DNA from: Takakia lepidozioides
Lineage: Eukaryota; Streptophyta; Takakiopsida; Takakiales; Takakiaceae
Assembly (NCBI GenBank): GCA_030704615.1
Contig: CM060732.1
Coordinates: forward strand, 41,335,053 to 41,399,052
Length of the DNA stretch: 64,000 nt
Reading direction: 5' to 3'
Shown: positions 12,352 through 24,746 of the stretch, in pieces
Layout of the letters: each line of letters opens with the position of its first letter
Numbering within the stretch: position 1 is the first letter of the stretch
Program-made: the position numbers and the translations under genes
Notes under the pieces: model-generated
What the model was told of the DNA's origin: nothing
What the model saw: the letters and a program-made list of their open reading frames with translations, nothing else
Database searches by the model: none

Positions 12352-14571
12352 GGAAACAGTAGCATTGTATATTTGTGTTGTGAACCCTGGCAGGTTGCTT
12401 TTTCCCTTCTAGTGTGAGTAGGTAAGAGTCTGTGTCTGTCCTGGGAGGCAGAATTTTATAGATCATCTCCTCTGTTGCAATAAAGGGGTCTTAAGTTCTG
12501 TAACTTGACACATGGAATGAATTCTGGAATTGCAAGTGTACTACAGCATCTATTGGATCTAGCAGGTTGGCTCTCAAAGTTATCTGGCTGTTGGGATGAT
12601 TACTGCAGGCCTTGAGGGAGGTGCATCGACTCGACGTCTTGTGGTCTCCTACACAGCTGCTTCAACCAGACACGAAAACAGGGTAATCTCTTGGGTAATC
12701 AAGTTTACCAAGGACCCGACTGAGAGCATTGACTTATGAAAGGCAATCAGGGCTGGACGATCTGATTTGTCTTGCACCAATACATTGACATCAGAGCTCC
12801 GGTTATCACACAAGAGGGGAAAGACAGTGGGAGGGATGTGGAGCTGTGTGGTAGGCTTGGGAAGATTTGGAAGGGACTATCTTCCAGTGGCGCTCTCCTG
12901 GAAATCCAAGCAGAATGTCTCCTTTAGGGATGGAAGTTGTCTATCCACCAGCCCCTTGTGTGAAGTGACCCTGTCATTTGCAGCAGTGCTTTTCGTCCAG
13001 CAGACTGAACGGTGAAGCCTCTGCCTCTTGTGTGGTACAAGGATTTGACTTGGAAGTCTATGTCCGACCATGGCATCGAATCAATTTTCCACTACTGACT
13101 TGCAGCTGGTGTGGTAGGGCTGTGAGCCAGTCCTTTGCTGTGGATTTGACTTGCAAGCAGACTCACTAGGAGTGGGTGTGATGCTGGAGTAGGTCTCGAG
13201 ACCATAGACCTGGGATGACTGATCCTAGGAAAAGTGAGTTTCACTCCTACTCTTTCCTTTATAGCGCACAGAAACTCGGGTTCTACCGGTCCTTCTCTCC
13301 CAACTCCATCTGCATTGCGATAAGATGACAAGCTGTAAAATTGGTTTGCGCAGTAGTCTTACAGTGATTTGGAGTGTTGAGGGGAGGTTGGAGTTCTCTG
13401 CGTCTTGAGGGCTGGCCAACATCTTGGCCGATTTTTTGCATCACGCCTGGAGCACGAACAGATACTGAATACAAGGATACATTTGGTCATGTTTATGAGC
13501 ATTGTATAACAATCGAGATCCACTGTCAGGAGCTGACGAAGTCAGTGAGAAGGTTGTTGCCGAGATAGCACACTTTTATTTGGTTACCTTCCAAATGTGG
13601 TGATATTCAAATGGTAAGGACGCATCGTATAGAGTCCAACATTTTGGAGAAGTATGTTTGGCTAAGTATGGTACCACCATAAGCCAGTTCTACAGGTTTT
13701 TGGGTCTTGGCAGCTCTTGAGGAGTTGTCGTCTTTCAAATGTTCGTGTTATTTAAGTGGATTTGAGATACAGGGTATGAATGTGTACACCAAAGGCTGAA
13801 ATGCCATTATACAAATGGGTAAGGAGATCAGTTCGTATTTTCTTCAAAGGGGATGAGTCCAAATGATCAACAAGAGACTTGTTATGTTCAAATTGGGAGC
13901 TTTTTTCAACGCACTTGTCATGTCTCTCTCTCCCTCCCTCGTCTCTTTCTTCCTCTCTGTTGAACTGTCGTTGATTTAGTACGAAAAACTGTCTTGGCTA
14001 CGTCGTCAGTACATCTACCTCTGTTTGGAACTGAAGGAAAGATTCCAATCTAAGAATCTAACATACTACTGGCAGACGAACATGAACGAAGTTGTGGCTA
14101 TGGATATGGATATGTGGTCGATGCTTATTTATGTGTTGCTGTGTCTAAAGATGTCTTGACAGGTTGTATTACTGATCAGCAATGTTCAAAGCTATTTCAT
14201 CGTGCACTTTGTAAGTACATCTGCACATAATCTTGTCTTTGTCGCCTCCAATACATTCTGAATTCCATGAACTTCTTTTCCTGAAATTTTGGAGGCAGTT
14301 CACAACTGAAGCAACATGCTGCTCACTCTCTTGACTGTCCTATCCCCAGGACTGGAACTGAAGACATGGAAGAAATCCCCAGAGGTAAAAACCCAATCCG
14401 CCACATCCTGGGAACTCTACTGTCCCCAGGACTGGAGCTGAACAATGAGGTGTTCCCTTTTCGTGACATAGTCAGATGCGAATTGCTCCGTGTTACAAAG
14501 GGCAGGGCCAAAGACAACTGAGAGAAGCAAGATACGAAATTCCCAGTGAAGCCCCCTTGTTCCCGAAGGTG
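12352..14571 (+). repeat. 2.2 kb segmental duplication, copy 2
   Basis: Direct copy of 6436-8602, starting at GGAAACAGTAGCATTG. It carries the LHW intron end, the final exon and about 1.9 kb of downstream DNA. It differs by substitutions and indels, including an extra about 55 bp near 14342-14420 where the CCCCAGGACTGGA motif is doubled. Confidence 0.85.
12609..12686 (+). pseudogene. Orphan copy of LHW terminal exon
   Basis: A 78 bp copy of the last LHW exon after a CTGCAG acceptor (REVHRLDVLWSPTQLLQ, stop TAA). The frame is open and the length equals the parent exon, but no upstream LHW exons accompany it, so it cannot make LHW. Leu to Pro (WSPTQ) changes a conserved position. Confidence 0.8.
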
Positions 14572-14819
14572 TTCCCATCATAAAGAGAGGAGGGGAGGCT
14601 ATGTGGGGTTGCAAGTTGCAAGCTCTATCTGGCACATGAAGCGTTTTTATGGGAGGCACCGACCTCGGAATCGCTAGAGCGCGACCTGCACCTTGTGTTA
14701 GGATGTGGGGGATCGGGTTTTATCTCTGGGATCTTGGACACAAGAGGGCGGGGATTGATTGGGTTCATGGGTGAAGGAGGGTCTTTTCTGTTTGCAGCAA
14801 TCCTGCCGAGAAGAGCAGG

Positions 14820-15272
14820 ATGTCGTTCCTATTTGAGAAGAGTGCTACATGGCGGTGGATTGTGTCCTCAAGTCGGTCGTCCAAGACCTTCTACGTTGCG
14901 TTTGCCAGCATATGTGTGCTCGGTCCTCTGATGCTGGGACAAGCAGTGATGAGCACCACCAACCGCTCCCAGCCAAAGCTCAACCGTGACCTCCTCCAGC
15001 GGGGCAGGGACGATTCTGTCGCGATGGGGAGGGTGAACAAGGAGAGGCTGCAGCAGCTGCTAGGAGAGATAGAGCGCAAGGAGAACATTGAGGATCGCTA
15101 TGCCGCTGCATTGCGGGGCGAGACCCTCACAGGCACTCCTGATGCACGCATCCGAGGGGGCGGAGGGACATCTTTGCCGTCATTGCCATTGCCCCAAGAA
15201 AAGTGGCCTTCCAATTCAAGACATGGATCTAGTGTCGAAGAGAGCTCACTGCCTGCAACGTCAAGCTCCTAA
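14820..15272 (+). CDS. Small plant single-pass membrane protein, function unknown
   Basis: A 150-residue ORF from ATG 14820. Residues about 22-45 (KTFYVAFASICVLGPLMLGQ) form one hydrophobic segment after a Ser/Arg-rich N-terminus. A charged helix follows (VNKERLQQLLGEIERKE) and then a block RYAAALRGETLTGTP. I recall this layout (short N-terminus, TFYVA..S.C.LGP segment, VNKERL...EI.RKE, RY.AALRGETLTGTP) as a conserved uncharacterised plant family, but I cannot name it. The N-terminus would suit mitochondrial inner-membrane insertion. The tail after residue 110 is low-complexity Ser/Pro/Gly. Confidence 0.7.
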   Translation: MSFLFEKSATWRWIVSSSRSSKTFYVAFASICVLGPLMLGQAVMSTTNRSQPKLNRDLLQRGRDDSVAMGRVNKERLQQLLGEIERKENIEDRYAAALRGETLTGTPDARIRGGGGTSLPSLPLPQEKWPSNSRHGSSVEESSLPATSSS

Positions 15273-17239
15273 GGTTGTTGTGCTATGTCTTAGAGAAACC
15301 TTCTTGTGAAAACCCTACCTTAGAACATACGGTGATGTGATTTGTTCTTGAGTCTGTCTCCTTCACCAGTAGCCCCGTGCTGCTCTCTTATCAATCAATC
15401 TCTCCCCCTTCCCACTTTCTCTCTCTCCTATTGAGAGCGGATTCTAAGGCCAACTATGCTCTCTCTATCTCTCTCTGACTCTCTCTCTCTCTCTCATTGT
15501 ATTGAGGACATCTGCACTTGGTGAGACACTGACAGTTACGATTACTCTGACTTGTTTCAATGCGGAAAGCAAATTACAGTCTGTATTGTCAAGAGATTGT
15601 GCCATACAAGCGCTTGTATCTGTCGTCCCCAACCCAGAACAAGTAGAACCCTTTACTTACAGGATTTAGGTTAGTTGGCCAGCAACTTCGAATCATATGA
15701 GGCAGGTTGCCAAAGGTCGCCCTCCTGTTCAATAAAGAGGCTTACATGTGACTTATGTATTAGGCCTGAGGGCATGAAGACTTTTACTGTTACTGGCATG
15801 GGCGTGATTACATACTCTATAACTTGCTGGGTATGATAGGCTGGTAACGATTCTGAGAGGTTGCAGTTCTGTATCTGTTTCTGATACTTTACAAACACAA
15901 CTCCTATCATTGCATCACAAAATCCCTCACCAGAGGGGAAGAAGAGGTAGCACATGTCTCATTCTGAATCAAAGTTGGCCATGGTACCATGAACCTGCAG
16001 ATTTCAAAACATCGAGTATCGCATCCCTTGAAATGGTGACCTTTGAATGTCCTCCTGACATCATTCACGGGAAGAATGGGAGGGACAAGAGGGACAAGAG
16101 GGACAAGAGGGACAAGTCTTGAGGCCACCCTCTCTCTGACAATTCAATATGTGGCAAAAAAAAAAAAAAAAACGTGTATCCCCAGTTCCCCAAAAAATTA
16201 AACTAGCAAATGTGGCTATTGCATGCCGGCCCACGTGGAGTGCATGCCATAGTAGATGATGGGGGAAGGTTCTAGTAGTTGCCCAAAGGTGGGCCACGTC
16301 AGCATGACATGTCAAACGGGGCCCTTTGCTGTGTGTGCGCCGAGTGTATTGCAGTGCATGGCTGTGGAAGTGTTGTGCAAGGAGGATTGGAGTGTGAGGT
16401 GGTGGTGCAGGGGAGATGGCCATGGGGCGGCCTGCGCGATGTGCTGCCCGGATTCTTCATCGCGCACCTGCTTCTCTTGGGAGCTCTCCGAGCCAGCGAT
16501 CTTCGGCTCGCACCTTCGCATCAGATAACGGAACTGTGAGGCGATTGGTCTGAATTGGGTATTGGATGGTGGATGGGTCGTAGAGTCAGAGTGATAGGAA
16601 TTATGACATAAGAGACGAGTGACGTTGCATCAAGGATGATCGCCTATTCTTGGACGTTGTAGAGGTTGTTTGTTACGAAGTTTCTACTTAGCTTGGCCTT
16701 CTCATGGGTTGTGCACAAAAATCGATAGATATCATCATACATGTATGCATTGGAGTTTTTGCTAGCCCGTCTGTGTTCCTTGGGCGTGATTTTTGACGGA
16801 GACAATGGGCCCCAGGTGTAAGGCGATGGAAGGCTTGGCCTCAGCCCACTAACATCAGACCACTGCGCTAGCCTTAATTGTACACAATGAGCGATCCGGC
16901 TGTGGGCTTTCTCGCTTGTCCAAATTTCAGTTTAGTATAGAAAGAAGTGCGCCCGAAATTTCAATCCAGACTTTCGTTCATAGTACTCATGCGGCTGGTA
17001 TAGAGAATTAAGGAGCTTTGGTGTCAATTGGAACCCCTATATGCTTCTCATTCTTCATGGTGACGTTTCCCAGTTCGTGAACATTCTGAACATTCTGTCT
17101 GGAGGGTTTGGTGTGAAAGATTTGGTGCTACATTATGGTGCACAAGTGGTCTCTTTGTTGTCCAATGTTGCGGAGCTGACTTTCCACGTACGCGGCTGTT
17201 CTTCTTGGTTAGGGCAATGTTCATGATGATGAAGGGTGT
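15273..17239. other. Intergenic region, no gene supported
   Basis: Contains a CT microsatellite near 15480-15495, an A run near 16157-16173 and a four-unit GGGACAAGA tandem repeat at about 16077-16117. Two overlapping ORFs at 16256-16539 show no recognisable domain and lack a credible gene context. Confidence 0.5.
16077..16117. repeat. GGGACAAGA minisatellite
   Basis: Four near-perfect 9 bp units in tandem. Confidence 0.9.
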
Positions 17240-18800
17240 GCCTCAACATGACAGGACTGGCGGGGCTCTACAACCATCATCGTGCATATGCTTCCGCTAT
17301 TTTCGCCTTCGGATTGTGCTAACGAGGTCCTTTTTAACAAAGAAATCTGGAAAAAATGCATGCAACATGGGCGTTTAGGGTTTGTGGTGTGTGGACGGGA
17401 CGTTGTGCCGATTGTGTTCCGAAGACTCTTTGGAATGCAACAGCCCCTGAATCTAGGCTTATGCTACGAATTAGGGCTTTAGTAAACCTTTTAGGTATGG
17501 TTGTATGTCATAAATATGCAAAATGCCTTACCTATCCCCTATATTGTCATCCTCTTAACCCCTTCGTGCCGCGACCCTCTTCGTACTGCACAGTAAACCA
17601 TGGATAACATGATAATGAAATTCGCGAAAGCATATGCACATGGGGGCGTGTGTACATTGCAGAATTTATATCACGACATGTCTGTCAACTGCGGATCGGG
17701 TCAACGAAACAGGATAGAGTTGGAAGGTCCTCAAACATCCACATCATATCTCAGTCACTACCGTCGCCTTGCAAATTGGACAATGTGCCGATGACAATGA
17801 GACGTAGCCTGAGACATGTGGATTGAGCTTGCTTGTGGATATTTAAGGTCCTTACGACTGCAAATGCTTGTGGATCAACATGCTCTTGGACCGTGTCTTT
17901 GTTAGTATTTTCACTAATACTAATCAGTCTGTTGTGCCATGAGTCTAGACATATGTAAGTTTGGTGGACATATGAAATGCAACAACAGCAGAAACGCAAC
18001 GTGCCAAGCACCGTCAACAGTCTCGTCACCGTATATCAGGTTGTTGGAGTGTCGGTTAGTGGGTCTTTTGGGATATCAGTCTGCTAGTCTGGTGGACTGT
18101 TGGTCTCTTGGGATATCAGTCTGTTATGGTGCGAGTCTGTTTGTCACAGGACTACTGGGCCGTCACTACCTTCCGAATTCTATTTTTATGCGAAGTCTCT
18201 TATCTCGTCAATCTGTTGAGCCATCAGTCTGGTGGAAGTCCGTCTCTTGGGATATGCACTGTTACTTTACTAGTCAATTGCGCCGCGAGTCCGTTCGCAG
18301 TGGGTCTGTTGGGCAGTCGAGTTCTCTTCTATCATCTGGACCGCCCTTTTATTCACATTGTTTTTCCCGTGAGTCTGCTGAGCCGTCGGTCTCTTGGGAT
18401 ATCGGTCAGCTAAACTGTCATGAAATCAGCCTGTTGTAGCGCAAGTCTCTTTGCAGTGGGTCTGTTGGGCCGTCATTGTGATGACGTGTAAGTCTGCTGG
18501 ACCGATTAAATGCAACGACGGCGGCAAGGGGCGCCAGTAATCTCGCACCACATCCTCAGCCCGTTGGAAAGTCCGGTTTTCGCTTCAGTCTCTTTGTGTC
18601 TATTCACCCGTCCGTTTAATGGACAGTTTGTCTCTTGGGATATCAGTCTGTTCGAAATCAAGCTATTGTAGCGCAAGTCTGGTTGCAATGGGTCTGTCGG
18701 GCCGTCGTTGTCATCACGTGTAAGTTTGCTGGACCTATTAAATGCAACTACGTGGCAAGGAGGCGCCAGTGAATCAGGCCTGCACGTCCTCAGTCCTGTC
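17240..18800 (+). repeat. Dispersed repeat P, copy 1
   Basis: Homologous to 54660-55960 in the same orientation; shared blocks include GGCGGGGCTCTACA at 17260/54690 and GAAGCATATGCAC near 17630/54880. The second half is a degenerate tandem of units resembling GTCTGTTGGGCCGTCAGTCTG. ORFs inside it follow the tandem repeat and look non-coding. Confidence 0.75.
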
Positions 18801-20430
18801 ATGGTTTTAGTCATGGTTAACTAGAATTACCTACTTCTAGTTAACTATTTTGGATATTTATAATTTTGTGTGTTGGGACTTCATTTGGTCTCACATGCCA
18901 AGTGAGGTGTCAAACCTCACTTGGGACATGGGGATGGATTTTCCCCTTGTGAGTGTTGAGGAGGGCTCATCTTCTTGTAGTTGAGTCTCCATGAGCCTCT
19001 CTCACCTCCATAGCTCTAGGTATTGAGAAGAAGTGTGGTGAGGGCTTTGTAGGGTGGATTCCCTTAGCAAATGTGCCCTTGGCTTGACTTAGTTTATGTG
19101 ATTGAGTAGATTCATGAGTGGAGTGTTTCCCTTGTGTTCACTTTCATTATCACTACAAGAAGATGACCTTATGCTTGTGAGTGCGGAGTGTAAGGGTTAG
19201 TTTAGCACTTGTGTGTTGAAGAGCTTGGGAAGATAGCTCTTGTGTTGCAAGGTGTTGCATATATTGCAAAGGAAAATCCTTGTGGTGTTAGGGCTTTGAG
19301 AGATATTGCTTTGCCCTAAGGAGGTGGAGAGCTCAAAGATGGAGCTCTTGTAGATCACAAAGGTTGCAAGGAAAGGTACTTGTGGTGTTACACCAAGGTG
19401 TTGGGGAGCTCAAGAAGGAGCTTGTTTGCCACAAGATTTGCAAGGTTTGCAAGAGGGAAGTCTTGTGTGTGTGGAGAGCAACTAAAGGATTGTTAGTGCT
19501 CATTTCACTATCAATCTAGGGTTAAGCAAGGTCAATTGTGGATGTTGTGGAAGAGAAGCCAATGAGCTACATAGGCTTGGGCTTAAAGACAACAAAGGCA
19601 AGCACTTGGAGAGCATTATGAAGCTCAAAAGGTTTGAAGGGAAGCATATGGGTGAAAATTCTATCCATGATGATGTGAAACCAAGCCTAAAGCATTAAAG
19701 AGCTTGGAGCACATGTATAAGATCATTGGAGGTGGTCTTCATGAAGAAAAGAGATTGTGGCTCAAGGCATGCATAGCAACTTCAACCATACATTAGCAGG
19801 TGACAAGACAAGGAAGGGGAAGGTGAAGCTCATGTATTCATTCCCTTTTGGCTTAAGTTCTGTGGTGGATGGTTGATCAAGCAAGTGATGCTTATGTGGA
19901 GCATGCTTCCCAAGTGTGGCTTCCAACTTCAAGCTTGAAGAGAGCTAGAAGGTGAAAGGAGCAAGTTGATTCCCTTGTGTATGAGGTGATGCATGTGTGG
20001 AGCATGCTTTTGGCTTGAGCTTTGCAATTTCAAGCTTGAGAGGAGTGGCTCTTGAGCTAGCAAGTGAAGGGAGCTTGAATGACCAAGGCTCGAGAGGAGA
20101 AAGGCTTGGTGGCTTGCCTAAGGAGGTACAAGCTTGATTTTGAGTTCCAATGAGAAATTGAGCTTGTTGTGTGGCCAATGCATTGCTAGTTGAGTTGGAG
20201 ACAAACTTGAGTAATTTAAGGTGAAGAAGATCAAGGGAATTTGCCTTGGTACCCCATAGAATTCATGGATGCTTGAGGGGATTAAGCATAGAGCCCCAAG
20301 GAGCACAAACCCTAGCTTGGTAAGGCTAAACCTCAAGCAAATAGAGGGGGAAGTGGCTAAAGCTTAGGGGGAAATGGCTAAACCCAGGGGGGAAATGAAC
20401 TATTCTATGAGGGGGAAATGGCTATTCCTA
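18801..20430. mobile_element. LTR-retrotransposon-like non-coding stretch
   Basis: Low-complexity DNA rich in GAGCTTG, CTTGTGTTG and CAAGG words with no coding frame. It ends in repeated AGGGGGAAATGGCTA blocks (20345-20430) that resemble polypurine tracts next to a 3' LTR. Type uncertain. Confidence 0.35.
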
Positions 20431-20433
20431 AGC

Positions 20434-21000
20434 AGGGATGCCTCGGCGTGAGCCTGGTCACGTGAGCGCGTGAGCGCAACTGCGCTAATGCCACGTCACT
20501 TTGCGCAAATGCCACGTCACGGGGCTCACTCCACGTCATCACACGTGAAGGCCGCGTCACCACGCGCCCAGAAAGAAGTGGAGTGTATTCCCGCGGATTG
20601 GCACCCTTTACCGCGGAAACAAGCTGGACGACATAATAAAAGGCATTGAATAAAGGATGGATGAATGTACAGTTGGATGATAAACAGATGGATGAGTGTG
20701 AAAAATGAATGTAGATGGATGAATGAGGGATGGATAAGAGTAAAATGGATGAATGTATAATGGATGTTGAGCAATGACAAAAATTCATGACATGAAGATG
20801 CATGACCAAAACTTTTGACGAATGCACAACGTATATGAAATGAGTGTGGAAGGTTTGTGGGGTGGATTAAAGAGTACAGAGGATGAATGTACAATGGATG
20901 TTGAACAAAGGAAAAAATTCATGAATGGAGCACGCATGAATGCACTGTAGATGAATGCACAATGGATATGAGAAGAGTCAGGGAGGTTTGTGAGATGGAT
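20434..21000 (+). repeat. Terminal region of large element, left end (copy A)
   Basis: Begins near GGGATGCCTCGGCGTGAGC, followed by TCACGTGAGC, CACGTCA repeats, a TATTCCCGCGG block, then 20640-21000 rich in GATGGATGAATG words. The same order (GTGAGC, CCTATTcCcGcGGG, GATGAATG-rich) recurs at 48434-48690 and, inverted, at 34265-33860. The three copies all sit outside the 3' end of a ParB-methyltransferase gene copy or its remnant. Confidence 0.6.
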
Positions 21001-21130
21001 TCATACATATTGCAATTTAAATGAAAGTTGATTCTGTGATTATTATTTGTTCTAAAGGAACAACTACGGTGGAGGAAGGGGATTCAACGTTTTCTAGATA
21101 GTATGAAAATGAATATTAAAATAATACAAT

Positions 21131-24100
21131 TCAGTCTGACTCAGAGTCAGTACAATGTATCCCCGCTTCCTCTGCATCTAAGTCTATGTATTTTAGAACA
21201 CCGGATCCACGCTGGATACACCTACTGCTGGCCACTAAAAAGTCAGGGGATAGGGACTCGGCCGCGTGAAGTGTCATTGCTTCGGCATAAACAGGAAGCA
21301 GAAAATTGGAAAGGGGGCTGTCGAAAACAGACTCGCCAGAAATGACTGTATCTCCTGAAGATCCACCGCTGCTTTTCCTGAAAGACAACCTGAAAAAGTT
21401 ATTACTGTAACTTTGATGTTATTGAGAAATTGAGTATGGCTCCCAAAGAGGGTTTAGCACTTACTCACATGAAAAGTCGTTGTCGGCCTGCTTATCTTCG
21501 GGATCGTCATCATTTTGAATTTGAATCCGATCAGTCTGTGTGCCTGAAGTGGAGCCAGACAAAAGGGGGAGGAGCACTGTGTTGTAGAGGTCAGAATCAC
21601 CCTCCATGCCAAAAAGGCTTCTTCCGCCTGCCTTGCATGCATAGTAAGTTGCTCCTGCACCACACAGGAGGACATGAACAGTTTGGTGGGGGGGATTTAA
21701 GCAGATGAAACTGTTGAAAGAATACCAATTCGGAAGGGAAAGAACGAACCTGTGGACACAGAAAGATTGACCACCCGTGCAGAGCGGTGGCTGCATGACT
21801 CCAGCAGTATTTGCATAAACGCTGGGGACTTTTCCTTTGCACCTCTCCAGGGAGTGCCATCTGGTCTCTTCAGAGTCTGACTGGACTGCATGAAGTTGTA
21901 CAAAATGTCATCGACATGGGGCTCATAGGGGGGGTTGACGAAACAACCCTGGTCAGAAATCTCAAAGCTGCGGATGGAGGATGGTGTCTTTGAGGTGCGA
22001 ATCCTCCGCAGGCAGATCGCCTCGAACATCCTCGTCTGCCAAAGATAGCAGGTTAGTGTGGTAAACACAATCTATAGTGGAAGTGTGTACATCGGCTATT
22101 CAGAACTCAGACACAAAAAAATCATTTTTATCACGAATCGGTGATGATCGTTGTCGATCATAACAGATTCTACTAGAGTGGAGTTGCAGAGAACATTGAA
22201 ACTCATCATGAAAGCACAAGCAGAAGGGAGACGGCATACCAGCTGACCAGGGAAACCCCCTTTCACAAGGTAGAGGCTGTTCACACAATTCCATGTGCGC
22301 AAAACTTCAAACCCTGAAGACTTGAGGTATGATGCCAATGTTCGACGACTATCATTGTCACATGACTGAGAAAGCAGAAGTGTCCCTGCATCAGAGAGGA
22401 AGTTATTACAGAACCCGAACACCCAACTCCAGTAGTTGTCCTCGAATTTGTTCCAGCCTGGCGTCTTGCCTTTTGGAAGAACTTCTGGCACAGCCTGGCC
22501 ATCCAGAGAATGACAATGTCGGTGCATAAGTTTTCTGCACACTGCACACGAAGGTGGGACCTGTGCTCACCTGCAACAGACATGTTTTTTATAAGAACGA
22601 AAGCAAGAATGTTTTCAAAGAACGAGACTGAAATACTGCCAACGAAACTTTCAGCGAAAAAGGAAAGAAACTGGAATTCTCACCAGATTGAGGAATGAGA
22701 TTATATTGTCCCAGGTAGGCGATGGCACCCCAGTGTATCCTCTCTTTCGACTCTGCATCATCGACAGCCAACCCTCATTAACAATTTTCATCTCTCCTGC
22801 CGAATCAGAACGGGAAGGGTGTGGCTTGGCATCGAACACGCACTGAACAGTGCGGGTATATCTTCCAGCAGTAAAGTCCTGCCCACTCTCCATCTCCTTT
22901 TCTTTCTCCTTCCCCTTGTCATTTTCCTTCTCTTTGGACTTGTCTTTGTCCTTTTGGCTTTGCTGGTGAGATGGCTATGACATCAACAGCCTTGTCTTTT
23001 GGTTTGCGGCCCGCCTTCTTTCCCTTCTGCGGCGTTCCTTGAGCATCAGGCTCCTTGGCAGCCAATGTTGCTATGTTTCGTTGGTACTCTTTGTCAGTCA
23101 AAGGCGCCAACATCTCAGCGTTATTGTTCAAGTATTTCATATGCTGTTCTTGAAAGGTCGTGTGCTCCGGTGGGCAGTCAAGGTACCACCCACAGTCTCT
23201 GAAGTGAGAAGGACTCCAGTCCTTCAATATCCCTGCAGTATACATGGTTGGATCGTTTGCAGGGTCCGACCACATGTCAAGATAGTCTGGAATTCCGCTC
23301 AGGTGATTTCCTTCCATAAGCACATATTTCGTGTACCTGAAAAAAAAAGATAAATCCCAACCCACAAAAGCACTCAGTGAGTAAGATGCAAGTAGAACAG
23401 AATGAAAAAAACATAGATTGAAATGGCTCTGAGAACTGCTCCAAGGACCTTTCAGGACCACACGAATGCTCCAGATGTGAATGTCGTCAACACCATTCAA
23501 AACATTCCATTCAATGATATTGTAAATACACCCTAATCCAGGTGAATGCAAACTATCGTTTTGGAATGACACAGACATAGAAGTGAATGTCGTCAACGAC
23601 ATTCACTAATCAAGCCTAATTATTCATCAAATGACGCAAAATCACAGGATGGAAATCATAAACTCGAGTAAGGAACCCTCCAGGAAAACTCAATGCACAT
23701 TCATAACGAACATATCACTGAGGACCTCACAACAACACTGTATGTGAATGGCGTCAACGCCATTCACAAAAATACCAACAAGGAACCAATTACTTGGCTC
23801 CCAATCCATGTAAATTCAAATTGTCGCTAATAATACAGACACAGAAGTGAATGTCATCAACGACATTCACTTTGGATTTCTCATAACACAGCTTATCAAG
23901 CCTCCAGATTCCTCGCAAGAGGCAAAAACAATGCAGAACAACTGAATGTCTGCATTGACATTCAGCAATATGAAGTGAGGAACCCTCACTGTAACCTCTA
24001 TGGACATTACAAAATTTACATAACTCTGAGGACCTCTCAACAACTCCGGATGTGAATGTCGTCAACGCCATTCAAGGACATTATCAATTCTAATGAGGGA

Positions 24101-24540
24101 CACTATAATTACACCCTTAGATCCTAACCAGGTGAATTCATATACTCGCTTAAGAATGACTCAGACAAAGAAGTGAATGTCGTCAACGACATTCAATCTG
24201 GATCTATGATTGCAATCCTTATGAAGCCACATTTTTTCCCAAAAAAAGCAGTAGAGTTTCAAGTATGACATTGCACCTGTACACAACTCGCATCATGGCC
24301 CACTCTCCTCCAACTTGACTGTCAAAGTCGTTGGACCGTAAAATGTTACCATCTTTGGAGAACTCCCGGAAAAAACAATATCTCCAGGTGAGACCTCTCC
24401 ACTTCCTTATGTATGCCTCCAATGACATTTGGAGAGGGGAAACAATCGAAATGTTCAGGTCTGTCCGCCCTAAACTATACTGAATGTTGTTGCCGCCAAT
24501 CACTTGCACATAGATGTCATTACACAACACCGATCCAGCA
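21131..24540 (-). pseudogene. Copy A, methyltransferase half (exons 5'-11) of ParB-DNA methyltransferase gene
   Basis: Minus-strand exons, with copy B at 48767-51419 as guide: about 24540-24277 (YIRKWRGLTWRYCFFREFS), 23337 to about 22919 (YLDCPPEHTT), about 22893-22680, about 22580-22240 (NNFLSDAGTLLLSQS, YLKSSGFEVLRTW), 22035-21750 (NPPYEPHVDDILYNF; KEKSPAFMQILLES; NLSVSTG), about 21685-21468 (ATYYACKAGGRSLFGMEGD) and about 21372-21131. The order is beta-class: target and motif IV-VIII region first, S-adenosylmethionine motif I (NLSVSTG...GRSLFGMEGD) last. A 7-base deletion near 22530, relative to copy B, removes the motif IV core and shifts frame, and another frame change is needed near 22.9 kb. 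The 5' exons lie on the other strand (24747-26318). Fold assignment is good; target base unknown. Confidence 0.65.
23470..24200. repeat. Spaced palindrome array, family A
   Basis: Seven hairpin-capable sites near 23478, 23583, 23743, 23849, 23942, 24052 and 24173. Most read GTGAATG-tCGTCAACGa-CATTCAC; spacing is about 93-160 bp and the DNA between is not similar. All lie in one intron of copy A. Related, more diverged sites occur at 24556, 24683, 26478, 26583 and 26661. Confidence 0.85.
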
Positions 24541-24552
24541 GGTCGCTATCTT

Positions 24553-24582
24553 TTGTGATTGTCGTTAACGCCGTTCGCTATC
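24553..24582 (+). repeat. Palindrome at left edge of the inverted segment
   Basis: GATTGTCGTTAACGCCGTTC at 24557. Its reverse complement resembles the site at 26478 (GAATGGCGTTAACGACGCTC), so the two form an inverted pair bracketing the flipped exons 2-5. Confidence 0.6.
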
Positions 24583-24746
24583 GCTCTCGCTTTTGTTTTG
24601 AATACGGTAGTATCAGCTTTGCTTGTGTAGATTGTGCTGAATTGTTTCACACCATTCATAGTGAGTTTCTTTGAGATAGAGTGATGGTCGTTACCGCCAT
24701 TCACTATTTGCAAATTACTCAGTCAGAACTGAATGGCATCGTGCAG

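Noticed and set aside
16256-16539. Overlapping Cys-rich ORFs as a small gene
   Set aside because: Two frames are equally open, no domain or splice support is visible, and the GC-rich setting explains the lack of stops.
21900-22035. NPPYEP in copy A as the methyltransferase catalytic motif
   Set aside because: It lies in the segment leading into motif I, while the motif IV position (after strand TDIVIL/DLVILD) is upstream. It is kept as a possible alternative only.
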